Assembly (NCBI GenBank): GCA_038210985.1
Contig: JBBQWB010000005.1
Location: 1 to 64,000 of the forward strand
Length of the DNA stretch: 64,000 nucleotides
Origin: JAQUGA01 sp038210985
GTDB lineage: Bacteria > Bacteroidota > Bacteroidia > Bacteroidales > WCHB1-69
Reading direction: 5' to 3'
Position 1 is the first letter of the stretch. Each line of letters begins with the position of its first letter. The notes beneath the pieces are model-generated. The model did not search any database and had not been told where the DNA came from. It saw only the letters and a list, made by a program, of their open reading frames with translations. A program made the translations under genes and the position numbers. This document shows positions 24,536 through 32,815 of this stretch, in pieces.

Positions 24536-25456
24536 GGTTAAAAAGCTCCAATAGACCATAATAAAATCCCTCCTAAATCCCATAAAAGACGGACAGAAAA
24601 GGGAGTACAATAAAGCTGTCAGCAATGCTGTTTTGGATGTCGTAAGCAAAATTGCAATGGCTAAGAGTATTTATCATAAAATTATTCCAATGGAGAACAG
24701 GCTTTTTATTGGTTTTGATTTGGAAAAATTCAAATGTAATTCATTTATGAGATAAATTAAAATGTAATTTTATTTTACGCCTTCAAGCCAGACAGGCTGT
24801 AACTTTTTATTCGTGCAATATTTTTTTTATTATAAGGTACTCATGAACTCGCTGCTTCGCTGCTCGGTTTAGTGCAAAAAGTCACCAAAAACGCTTCTGC
24901 TGTCGTAAATATTCTAAAAATCAACTCATTTTGGCTAAAATCAGTAAACTCCTCTATTGTCGGAGTTGAATTGTAGGAGACTTTAGGCGAACTTCAATTT
25001 TTACTCCGATTTATACCGATTGGATAGCTATAAAAAATCCTTACAAAAGATATTGTTTATCAGTTATTAGTGTGTTTTGTGTTAAATATATTTCCTAAGG
25101 CCATGTAACTTAGTATCAACAAAGTTCCGTTTAAGTAAGTTGTTCTGAAATCAACATGATTTTGTTGTCTTCAACGCCTTCATTGCCTCTATTTCTCCAG
25201 CTGACTTGTTTAAGTTGCTGAAAATCAGCACTCCCTTTGGTTAGGGGCAATGATGATTTTCAGTAATAAACCAACAAAATCTTTATCGGAATGATTGGGC
25301 GTTTTGACGAAAATAATGCTGTTATACCGACACGGTTTCGGTAAGAGTTAAATTCGATTAATCTCTTTTGCACCCTATCAGAAACTCTCTCGGCATAAAC
25401 CTTCCCATGGAATAATTTGATTAAAGAAAGCTAATATCAGACTTAATAGACGGACA
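24536..25456. other. 921-bp gene-free region with possible mobile-element debris
   Basis: I see no intact gene. The first 220 bp contain a stop-free stretch with weak transposase-like character (24555-24755). The rest mixes text such as CGCTGCTTCGCTGC and AAGTCACCAAAAACGC with short inverted pieces (TGAAAATCA 3' of 25210 and its complement TGATTTTCA near 25255). Composition is less AT-rich than other spacers here. It looks like decayed inserted DNA, but I cannot identify the source. Confidence 0.45.
24555..24755 (+). pseudogene. Possible transposase 3' remnant (low confidence)
   Basis: A frame without start codon stays open for 66 codons up to TAA at 24753. The reading NPIKDGQKREYNKAVSNAVL, then DVVSKIAMAKSIYHK, vaguely resembles the C-terminal region of IS5/IS982-type DDE transposases, which often read EYN followed by a helix and a basic stretch. 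There is no upstream part, no inverted repeat and no second fragment, so this may be chance. Confidence 0.2.
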
Positions 25457-26431
25457 CTAAATTACTTCGCTAATCAACAAAGTGTATAAATCTTTCACTT
25501 CTAATCCAAATACTCGAGCTTGCTGTGGAACAATGCTATTTTGCGATTGACCTGGAATGGTATTAACTTCTAAAAAATATAATCCAGTTTCATTAAAAAT
25601 ATAATCAAAACGGGCTACTCCTTTGCAGTTAAGTCGTTGGTAAAGATAAGCGGAAGTTTCGCGACATTCGATGGCGATTTTTTCGTCGATAGGAGCAGGG
25701 GTAATTTCGTCCGCCATTCCGGTAGTGTATTTAGCTTCGTAGTCGAAATATTCTTTTTTGGTAACCACTTCGGTAATTGGAAGAACCACAATATCTCCTT
25801 TTGATTTAAAAACGCCGCAGGTAATTTCACGTCCCTTGATAAATCGTTCAATAAGCACTTGGTCGTCGTGTTTAAATGCAAGTTCCAAAGCTTCTAAAAG
25901 ATTTACCGTTTTATTAACTTTAGACATGCCCACGCTGGAACCCGAATTACAAGGTTTTACAAAACATGGGAGTCCAGTAATTTCAACAATAACTTCGGGA
26001 TAAATTTTCTCTCCTTTAAATAAATGATACGATTCTGAAACTTTTACATCGTAAGATTTTACCACTCTATTGCAATAATTTTTATTAAACGTAAGCGAAG
26101 AAGTTAACACATCACTACCGAGATATTTAATGCGTAAAAGCTCAAAATATCCTTGCAGTAATCCATTTTCGCCAGGCGTTCCATGAATTGCAATAAAGAC
26201 TAAATCAAATATTTCTTTTTTGCCATCGATGGTTAAGCTAAAATCATTTTTATCTATATTATAATGCAAATTGTCGGTGTGTTCGTAAGTCCAATCTTTG
26301 CCTTTTACGTGAATTATTTTCGATGTAAAAAACTCTTTATCTAAATTGGATTGGATTACAGTAGCACTTTTTATCGAAATTTCATATTCGCCAGAATCGC
26401 CACCTGCTAATATTGCAATATTTTTTTTCAT
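25457..26431 (-). CDS. ddl: D-alanine--D-alanine ligase
   Basis: The ATG at 26431 gives 324 aa, the usual Ddl length; a TTG 15 codons upstream lies within the promoter region. The enzyme joins two D-alanines with ATP for peptidoglycan synthesis in the cytosol. The N-terminal domain starts KKNIAILAGGDSGEYEIS. The ATP-grasp domain contains PCFVKPCNSGSSVGMSKV, EITCGVF and the C-terminal metal and loop motif FLEVNTIPGQSQNSIVPQQA. It is divergent from the PASTA/RluD unit, an arrangement often seen in Bacteroidota where PASTA, rluD and ddl genes sit together. Confidence 0.96.
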   Translation of the reverse strand: MKKNIAILAGGDSGEYEISIKSATVIQSNLDKEFFTSKIIHVKGKDWTYEHTDNLHYNIDKNDFSLTIDGKKEIFDLVFIAIHGTPGENGLLQGYFELLRIKYLGSDVLTSSLTFNKNYCNRVVKSYDVKVSESYHLFKGEKIYPEVIVEITGLPCFVKPCNSGSSVGMSKVNKTVNLLEALELAFKHDDQVLIERFIKGREITCGVFKSKGDIVVLPITEVVTKKEYFDYEAKYTTGMADEITPAPIDEKIAIECRETSAYLYQRLNCKGVARFDYIFNETGLYFLEVNTIPGQSQNSIVPQQARVFGLEVKDLYTLLISEVI

Positions 26432-26473
26432 ATCATGAAATCGGATTAGTGAATGAATTAAATAAAATCGAAT

Positions 26474-26481
26474 CAAAAGTA
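26474..26481 (-). promoter_or_regulatory. Putative -7 element of ddl
   Basis: The minus strand reads TACTTTTG, a perfect TAnnTTTG match, 43 bp upstream of the chosen ddl start at 26431. Its position rules against the TTG start at 26476. Confidence 0.5.
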
Positions 26482-26666
26482 CATTAATTTTAAAATTTAA
26501 CTAAAGCTTTGGATTAAATTTTATCCTCAGATTAATGTTTGTAACTATGGCTAATGAAAAATCAATTATTTCCTTGCGGATTTATGGTATTTGTATAATC
26601 TTTTAATTTATAGTGTTTGAAATACTTTTTTGTACATGTAAACGAAGTATAAACCAAACATTTTAT

Positions 26667-26674
26667 TAATTTTG
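26667..26674 (+). promoter_or_regulatory. Putative -7 element of the PASTA-T9SS-rluD unit
   Basis: TAATTTTG matches TAnnTTTG, 42 bp upstream of the ATG at 26716, in the divergent spacer with ddl. Confidence 0.5.
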
Positions 26675-26715
26675 TCAATTAAACAATAAAATCAGCTAAA
26701 ATAGGTTATTGTGTC

Positions 26716-27285
26716 ATGATTGATAAAATAAAAAACTTTCTTAAAATACCCATCGTAAAGCATGTTTTAATTGGTATTGGTGTATTTATTGGTTTAATAA
26801 TCGTGGTGTCGTTTGTATTACGTTTTTATACACGCCATGGCGATTCAATTACTTTACCCGATTTTACCGGTAAAACGCTGGAACAAATTCAGGAAATGGA
26901 CAACGCTTCGCCTTTTACATTTATTGTAACAGATTCGGTGTATATGCTTGATAAACAAAAAGGAACGGTATATTCTCAAGATCCTCCAATTGGCTCAACG
27001 GTTAAATCGGGACGAAAAGTGTATGTTACTACGGTTGCATTCGGAGTGCCAAATGTTACCATGCCAAATCTTGCCGATTTATCGCTTCGACAGGCTTCGA
27101 TGATGCTCGAAAATATTGGCTTAGTAGTTGGAAATGTGGTGTATCAGCCCAGCAAATATCACAATGCCGTGTTCGAACAACTGTATCAAGGACGTCCAAT
27201 TAAAGAAGGAACCGAATTGAAACAAGGTTCAAAAATTACACTAGTTGTTGGCAAAGATGCTTCCATAGATAATGACTCAGAATAG
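26716..27285 (+). CDS. PASTA domain protein, membrane-anchored
   Basis: This 189-aa protein has a short cytosolic N-terminus, one membrane helix (residues about 14-38, HVLIGIGVFIGLIIVVSFVL) and two PASTA domains outside (about 45-112, SITLPDFTGKTLEQIQ; about 113-182, NVTMPNLADLSLRQA). PASTA domains bind peptidoglycan fragments or related ligands. Unlike Ser/Thr kinases or PBP2x it carries no catalytic domain. Bacteroidota commonly have such a short protein next to ddl and rluD, as here, which suggests a cell-wall-related role. It is the first gene of a three-gene unit, 23 bp before a T9SS protein. Confidence 0.88.
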   Translation: MIDKIKNFLKIPIVKHVLIGIGVFIGLIIVVSFVLRFYTRHGDSITLPDFTGKTLEQIQEMDNASPFTFIVTDSVYMLDKQKGTVYSQDPPIGSTVKSGRKVYVTTVAFGVPNVTMPNLADLSLRQASMMLENIGLVVGNVVYQPSKYHNAVFEQLYQGRPIKEGTELKQGSKITLVVGKDASIDNDSE

Positions 27286-27308
27286 GTTAAATTGAAAATT
27301 CAATAAGT

Positions 27309-29405
27309 ATGAATAAAAAAATATTTTTCACCATTTTAATTTCGATTGTTATTATTCAAACTAATGCACAAGAGATTATTACAGGTTTAAATCGAAATCA
27401 CATGGTGAAGCAGTCGGAATCATTTGTAAAAAATATTTTGATTGATTACCCTCCTGTTACAATCCCTTTTATCGATGATTTTTCGAACTATACTATTTTT
27501 CCAAATCCAAATTTATGGATTGATAACTACGTTTTTATTAACAGCAATTACACTACTTTTCCACCAACTATTGGTGTTGCTACCTTTGATGCCATTAATC
27601 AATATGGAGCAATTCATGCAAATGCACAATCTACCACATTTCCATCCGACACTTTAACCTCTCGTCCTATTCGTTTGGATACCTTATTCTTGCCAGTTTA
27701 TCGACCAATAACAATTGCCGATTCTATCTATTTTAGTTTCTATTTTCAACCTGGAGGCTCTACCGGACAACCTTGGGAGCTTTTTGGCGACAAACCCGAA
27801 TTTAACGACTCCTTAGTTTTGGAATTTGGCTATCGTACAGGAAACATTGTGTTAGATCATTATATTAGAGAACCTCAAGAAATTACAACCTATTTATTGC
27901 CTGGCGACTCTATCGAAAATCATTGTTATTTAGGAGTTTATATTTATATTGAACAAGCTTATTTTCCCTACGATACCGTTTGGGTTCCTTGCGACTCGGT
28001 GATGAAACCCGAAATGGTTTGGACAAAAGTTTGGTATTCTAACGGCTTAAGTCTTCAACAAATGCTTACAAATACTGGAAAATATTTTAATTATGTTTTA
28101 ATCCCAATTACAAACGAGCAATATCTAAATCCGGGATTTCAATTCCGTTTCCGAAATTATGCTAGTTTGGGAAATAATGCCTTGCCAGGTTGGCTCGGAA
28201 ACGTTGACCAATGGAATATAGATTATGTAAAATTAGACATCAATCGGAATTATGAAGATACTATTTTAAAAGATGTTGCTTTTGTGAATTTAGCTCCATC
28301 TACCTTAAAAAAATATCAATCGATGCCTTGGAATCAATTTAAAGGATTCCAAAACGCTGAATTAAAAGATTCGGTTAAAATGCAATTAACAAATTTAGAT
28401 GTTATTACAAAAAACACCAGTTTAATTTATAAAGCCGAAAATTTGGATAATTCATTAATTTATTCATACGATGGCGGAAGTTTTAATTTAGATCCGTATG
28501 TTACAAATGGGTATCAAACCTATCAGCCACATGCACGTCCACCTATAAAATTTACGTTTCCCGAAGATGCAAACGATAGTGCAGATTTTGTGGTTACTTA
28601 CATTCATAAAGAAGCTGGTATGGGCGATAAACGTGCCGAAAATGATACCATCCGCTTTAATCAGCACTTTTATAATTATTTTGCTTACGATGATGGCTCG
28701 CCCGAAAATGGATACGGATTGTCGGTTGCTGGAGCAAAACTTGCGTATCGTTTTAAGTTAAATACTCCCGACACCATTCAGGCAATTCAAATGTTTTTTA
28801 ATCAAACTTTTGACCATTCAAATCAACAAAACTTTTATTTAACCATTTGGAATAATGTAAATAACAAACCTGGAGATGTAATTTATGAGCAAGCTTTGGT
28901 TTTGCCAATTTTTGAAGATTCGATTAACGAATTTCACACATATAAACTGGAAGAGCCTTTATTTGTGAGCGGAACATTTTATGTTGGTTGGCGTCAAACT
29001 TCCGAATACAACTTAAATATCGGTTTTGACCGTAATAATAATGCTTCGGAAAATATTTTTTACAATACCGATGGTGCATGGGTAAATTCGTTTTACACCG
29101 GAGCACTTATGATTCGTCCAATGCTTGGAAAAAGTTTTTCGATGGTTGGAATGGATGAATCTATTGCTGCAATCGATGTTCAACTTTATCCAAATCCAAA
29201 CAATGGGAATTTTCTCAATTTAAAATATCCCGAAAACATGGATAATAATGCAGTGGTAAATGTTTTTGATGTTACTGGAAGATTGATTTCTACGGAACAA
29301 ATAAAACCATCCATTTCGATATCATCGCTACAAAACGGACTTTATATTGTTGAAATTAAGACTAAAAACAATACAATTGCCAAGCGATTAATAATTTCAA
29401 AATAA
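27309..29405 (+). CDS. T9SS type A cargo protein (698 aa)
   Basis: The protein has a signal peptide (MNKKIFFTILISIVIIQTNAQ). A large body without enzyme motifs contains beta-sandwich-like segments (PVTIPFIDDFSNYTIFPN, SPENGYGLSVAGAKLAYRFK, YVGWRQTSEYNLNIGFD). The C-terminal type A sorting domain spans about residues 620-698 (VQLYPNPNNGNFLNL to IAKRLIISK). T9SS would export it and attach or release it at the surface. It sits between the PASTA gene (23 bp) and rluD (14 bp), the place where Bacteroidota often have a similar long T9SS protein. Function unknown. Confidence 0.85.
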   Translation: MNKKIFFTILISIVIIQTNAQEIITGLNRNHMVKQSESFVKNILIDYPPVTIPFIDDFSNYTIFPNPNLWIDNYVFINSNYTTFPPTIGVATFDAINQYGAIHANAQSTTFPSDTLTSRPIRLDTLFLPVYRPITIADSIYFSFYFQPGGSTGQPWELFGDKPEFNDSLVLEFGYRTGNIVLDHYIREPQEITTYLLPGDSIENHCYLGVYIYIEQAYFPYDTVWVPCDSVMKPEMVWTKVWYSNGLSLQQMLTNTGKYFNYVLIPITNEQYLNPGFQFRFRNYASLGNNALPGWLGNVDQWNIDYVKLDINRNYEDTILKDVAFVNLAPSTLKKYQSMPWNQFKGFQNAELKDSVKMQLTNLDVITKNTSLIYKAENLDNSLIYSYDGGSFNLDPYVTNGYQTYQPHARPPIKFTFPEDANDSADFVVTYIHKEAGMGDKRAENDTIRFNQHFYNYFAYDDGSPENGYGLSVAGAKLAYRFKLNTPDTIQAIQMFFNQTFDHSNQQNFYLTIWNNVNNKPGDVIYEQALVLPIFEDSINEFHTYKLEEPLFVSGTFYVGWRQTSEYNLNIGFDRNNNASENIFYNTDGAWVNSFYTGALMIRPMLGKSFSMVGMDESIAAIDVQLYPNPNNGNFLNLKYPENMDNNAVVNVFDVTGRLISTEQIKPSISISSLQNGLYIVEIKTKNNTIAKRLIISK

Positions 29406-29419
29406 ACTAAAAATACAAC

Positions 29420-30478
29420 ATGATCGAAGAGCCTTTGCAATCCGACCAGAACGAAGAGAGTGAAGACTTATTTGAACATTTTCGGTTCGTTGCTGACGCA
29501 CGTCAATCTTTATTAAGATTAGACAAATTTTTAATGAATCGAATTGAAAATACTTCACGTAATAAAATTCAAAATGCAGCCAAAGCCGGAAATATTTTGG
29601 TTAATAATGTTGCCGAAAAACAAAATTACAAAGTAAAACCGGGCGATATAATTTCGATTGTAATGACTCATCCGCCCCGCGACATTGAAATTATTCCCCA
29701 AGATATTCCACTCATTATTTCGTATGAAGATGACGATGTGTTAATGGTAAATAAAAAGCCAGGAATGGTCGTTCATCCAGCTTATGGAAATTATACAGGA
29801 ACGCTAGTAAATGCTTTGGCATTTCGTTTTTTAAACTGTTTTAATGCCAATAAAGAGCCAGTTAAAGCACATCTTGTGCATCGCATCGACAAAGATACAA
29901 GTGGAATTATGGTGATTGCAAAAAATGAATATGCTCAAACAAAATTGGCAAACGACTTTTTTCATCACACTATTCAACGCAAATACAATGCGATAGTTTG
30001 GGGCGATTTTGTGGAAGATTCGGGAACTATTACAGGAAATATTGGACGAAGTTTAAAAGACCGAAAAGTGATGACGGTTTTTCCAAACGGAGAATTTGGA
30101 AAACATGCAGTTACTCATTGGAGAGTGTTGGAACGTTTTGGTTATGTTACACTTATCGAATGTCAATTGGAAACTGGAAGGACACATCAAATTCGTGCCC
30201 ACTTGCGTTCTATTGGGCATCCATTGTTTAACGATGCAACCTATGGTGGCGATAGCATTTTAAAAGGAACTACGTTTACAAAATACAAACAGTTTGTTCA
30301 AAATTGTTTTAAACTTTTACCTCGCCAAGCATTACATGCAAAATCATTAGGTTTTAAACACCCTGTGAGTGATATAGAAATTTTTATCGATTCCGAACTC
30401 CCCGAAGATATGAAATCCGCTTTGGAGAAATGGAGAGGGTACTCGAAACATAAATCGTTGGGAGAAGAAATGGAGTAG
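29420..30478 (+). CDS. rluD: RluA/RluD-family 23S rRNA pseudouridine synthase
   Basis: This 352-aa protein has an S4 RNA-binding domain (about 30-95, RLDKFLMNRIENTSRNKIQN). The catalytic domain follows, with the nucleophile Asp157 in HRIDKDTSGIMVIAKN and the motif ECQLETGRTHQIRAHL. It isomerises uridines in helix 69 or nearby of large-subunit rRNA. The symbol is given by family resemblance; a paralogue such as RluC/RluA cannot be excluded. It closes the PASTA-T9SS unit. Tandem 24-bp repeats follow the stop. Confidence 0.9.
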   Translation: MIEEPLQSDQNEESEDLFEHFRFVADARQSLLRLDKFLMNRIENTSRNKIQNAAKAGNILVNNVAEKQNYKVKPGDIISIVMTHPPRDIEIIPQDIPLIISYEDDDVLMVNKKPGMVVHPAYGNYTGTLVNALAFRFLNCFNANKEPVKAHLVHRIDKDTSGIMVIAKNEYAQTKLANDFFHHTIQRKYNAIVWGDFVEDSGTITGNIGRSLKDRKVMTVFPNGEFGKHAVTHWRVLERFGYVTLIECQLETGRTHQIRAHLRSIGHPLFNDATYGGDSILKGTTFTKYKQFVQNCFKLLPRQALHAKSLGFKHPVSDIEIFIDSELPEDMKSALEKWRGYSKHKSLGEEME

Positions 30479-30494
30479 GAGTTGATTAGCTGAT

Positions 30495-30566
30495 GTGCTG
30501 ATTAGTTGATGTGATAATGTGCTGATTAGTTGATGTGATAATGTGATGATTTGCTGATTTGTGGAT
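30495..30566 (+). repeat. 24-bp tandem repeat, two perfect plus degenerate copies
   Basis: A 24-bp unit beginning GTGCTGATTAGTTGATGTGA is present at 30495-30518 and 30519-30542 exactly, with degraded pieces before and after. The reverse-complement word CACATCA recurs in the array at 43394-43469. Located just 3' of rluD. Confidence 0.8.
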
Positions 30567-30681
30567 GTGTTACGAAACGAGAGTGTCAATGCATGTGGTT
30601 TTTGCATTTAAAGTTTGAAAAATAAAACTAGAGAATATTCAAATCTAATTTTTCAAATCAATTTTCCAAAAATATTTGTTT

Positions 30682-30689
30682 TATCTTTG
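30682..30689 (+). promoter_or_regulatory. Putative -7 element of the sulfatase-family gene
   Basis: TATCTTTG matches TAnnTTTG, 18 bp before the ATG at 30708. Confidence 0.5.
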
Positions 30690-30707
30690 TTTGTTCAAAA
30701 TTATTAA

Positions 30708-32687
30708 ATGAAGAAAGTTATTGGCTTTATACCTGCTCCAATTAGGCTTATTATAAAAGTTTATGCAATAGGAATACTGTTTTTCTTTGCGCTGCGGTTA
30801 GTTTTGCTTTTTGTAACTTTCGATCAAGTTAAATCCATTAATGATTCCACCACTTGGATTTTAATGCAGGCTTTTTTTATGGGCTGGCGTTTCGATACGG
30901 TTATTTCGGGATATCTGTTGGCTTTGCCCTTAGTTTTATTGAGTTTTGGAGAATTGTCTGAAAAAACTCGAAATTATTTAGCAAAGATTTCAAAATGGAT
31001 AATTCTAATTTTATATTCTTTGGCTTTTATAGTTTGTTTTACCGATATTCCGCTTTTTAAACAGTTTGGAAATAGAATGAATATGTCGGCATTTCAGTGG
31101 TTCGATTCGCCAATGTTTGTCATTAAAATGGTATTTGGCGAAATTCGATATTGGATAGTTTTAATTCCATTAATCGGTTTTATTTGGGCTTGGATTTTTT
31201 TTGTAAATAAATTTTATAAAAACTTTTTGTCAAAACGTAGCTTTTTTAATAAAGGATTTTCTGTCCGAAAATTTTCAATATTCATTCCGTTAACCATTCT
31301 GTTTTGGGCTTTATTATTTCTGGGTATTCGTGGTAGAATTGAAAAAAAATCTCCTATACGAATTGGTACTGCCTTTTTTTCCGAATATCCATACGCCAAT
31401 CAGTTGGGATTGAATCCTGTGTTTACATTAATGCGAAGTTATTTCGATCAGCTTAGAGCCGAAAATAATCCCATTAACTTTATGCCCGATGAGGAAGCGG
31501 TGGCATTTATGCAAAAACAGTTAGAAATAGATTCACTTATTGCAAATTCGCCAATTGCCAGACAAATGAATGTTGGTAAAACAGCTAAACCATACAATGT
31601 AGTGTTGGTAATTATGGAAAGTATGGGAGCTCAAAATATGAAGCGATATGGCAATTCTAATAATTTAACGCCAACTTTAGATTCCATTGCCAATCATTCC
31701 ATCGCTTTCGATTTTGCATATACAACTGGAATTCATACACATAATGGACTTTTTTCGTCCGTATATGGTTTTCCCTCCATTCCTAAAAAACATCCGTTTA
31801 ACGAATTTCCAATTAACGAATACACTGGATTGCCGGGAATTTTAAAACAAAATTCGTATCAAACCATGTTTTTTGTTCCCCACGATGATCAATTCGACAA
31901 TATGGGAGGTTTTTTTAAAGCCAATCATTTTAACGAGATTTACAGCGAAAAAAATTATCCTTCCGAAAAAGTACTAAGTTCGCTGGGTGTGCCCGACCAC
32001 GTAATGTTCGACTTTGCAATAAATATTTTGAATCGCAAAAGTGAAACTAAAAAACCTTTTTTTGCAACCTTTATGACTGCAAGTAATCACGGTCCGTACA
32101 TTGTGCCCAAGGATATTTCATTTAAACCAAAATCATCCGACCTAAAAACACAGCTTGTGGAATATGCCGATTGGGCGATAGCTAATTTTTTGCAAAATGC
32201 GAGGAAACAATCGTGGTTTAAAAACACCATTTTTGTATTTATTGCCGATCATGGGTTTCATGGAGCTAGTCCTTACGAAATGTCGCTTTGTTACCACCAT
32301 ACACCATTTTTAATTTATGCTCCACAAATTCTCGACAGTACTTTTGCAGTCGATAAGGTGGCTTCGCAATTAGATGTTTTTCCAACAGTAATGGGAATTC
32401 TGCAAATTCCATATGTAAATAATACATTAGGAGTTGATTTGTTAAATGAAAGCAGAAAATATGCACCAGTTTGTAACGATGAACGAATGGGTTGTGTTGG
32501 CAAAGATTGGTTTTTTGTTAAGCGAGAGGATGGAACTCCCATTTTGTACGATTTTAATTCAAAAACTTCAAAAAATACATTCAATCAAAATATTGAAATA
32601 GGGCAAGAAATGATGAATTTCACAAACGCCACGTATCAAACTACCCAATATTTGATAAAACTCAAAAAAACTGGATTGTTGAAATGA
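30708..32687 (+). CDS. LTA synthase-like sulfatase-fold membrane protein
   Basis: This 659-aa protein has five membrane helices within residues 1-215 and a periplasmic sulfatase/alkaline phosphatase-superfamily domain (about 290-610). Metal and nucleophile regions are YNVVLVIMESMGAQN (Glu ligand), TTGIHTHNGLFSS (Thr nucleophile region), PHDDQFDNMGGFFKANHFNE and FIADHGFHG. Relatives include LtaS, OpgB/MdoB and phosphoethanolamine transferases, which transfer glycerophosphate or ethanolamine phosphate to envelope glycans or lipids. As Bacteroidota lack LTA, modification of lipid A, glycan or a lipoprotein is more likely. It is followed by a phospholipase gene but with a 128-bp gap and its own promoter. 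Confidence 0.87.
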   Translation: MKKVIGFIPAPIRLIIKVYAIGILFFFALRLVLLFVTFDQVKSINDSTTWILMQAFFMGWRFDTVISGYLLALPLVLLSFGELSEKTRNYLAKISKWIILILYSLAFIVCFTDIPLFKQFGNRMNMSAFQWFDSPMFVIKMVFGEIRYWIVLIPLIGFIWAWIFFVNKFYKNFLSKRSFFNKGFSVRKFSIFIPLTILFWALLFLGIRGRIEKKSPIRIGTAFFSEYPYANQLGLNPVFTLMRSYFDQLRAENNPINFMPDEEAVAFMQKQLEIDSLIANSPIARQMNVGKTAKPYNVVLVIMESMGAQNMKRYGNSNNLTPTLDSIANHSIAFDFAYTTGIHTHNGLFSSVYGFPSIPKKHPFNEFPINEYTGLPGILKQNSYQTMFFVPHDDQFDNMGGFFKANHFNEIYSEKNYPSEKVLSSLGVPDHVMFDFAINILNRKSETKKPFFATFMTASNHGPYIVPKDISFKPKSSDLKTQLVEYADWAIANFLQNARKQSWFKNTIFVFIADHGFHGASPYEMSLCYHHTPFLIYAPQILDSTFAVDKVASQLDVFPTVMGILQIPYVNNTLGVDLLNESRKYAPVCNDERMGCVGKDWFFVKREDGTPILYDFNSKTSKNTFNQNIEIGQEMMNFTNATYQTTQYLIKLKKTGLLK

Positions 32688-32788
32688 TTTTTTTGCGTTT
32701 TAAGACGCCAACAATATAGCCAAAACGCCAAGTTTAAAGAAAATAAAACATTATTAGAAATTTATCGTACAACACTTATTAAAATATT

Positions 32789-32796
32789 TAATTTTG
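32789..32796 (+). promoter_or_regulatory. Putative -7 element of the patatin gene
   Basis: TAATTTTG matches TAnnTTTG, 19 bp before the ATG at 32816. It supports that start over a TTG two codons earlier. Confidence 0.5.
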
Positions 32797-32815
32797 TAAT
32801 TCCTAGTTTTTGTTT

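Noticed and set aside
25260..25436. 58-codon open stretch on the minus strand after ddl
   Set aside because: No start codon, no recognisable motif, and the length is expected by chance in this composition.
32692..32760. Terminator around GCGTTTTAAGACGC after the LtaS-like gene
   Set aside because: The stem is only 4 GC-containing pairs with a T tract before, not after it on the plus strand; too weak to report.
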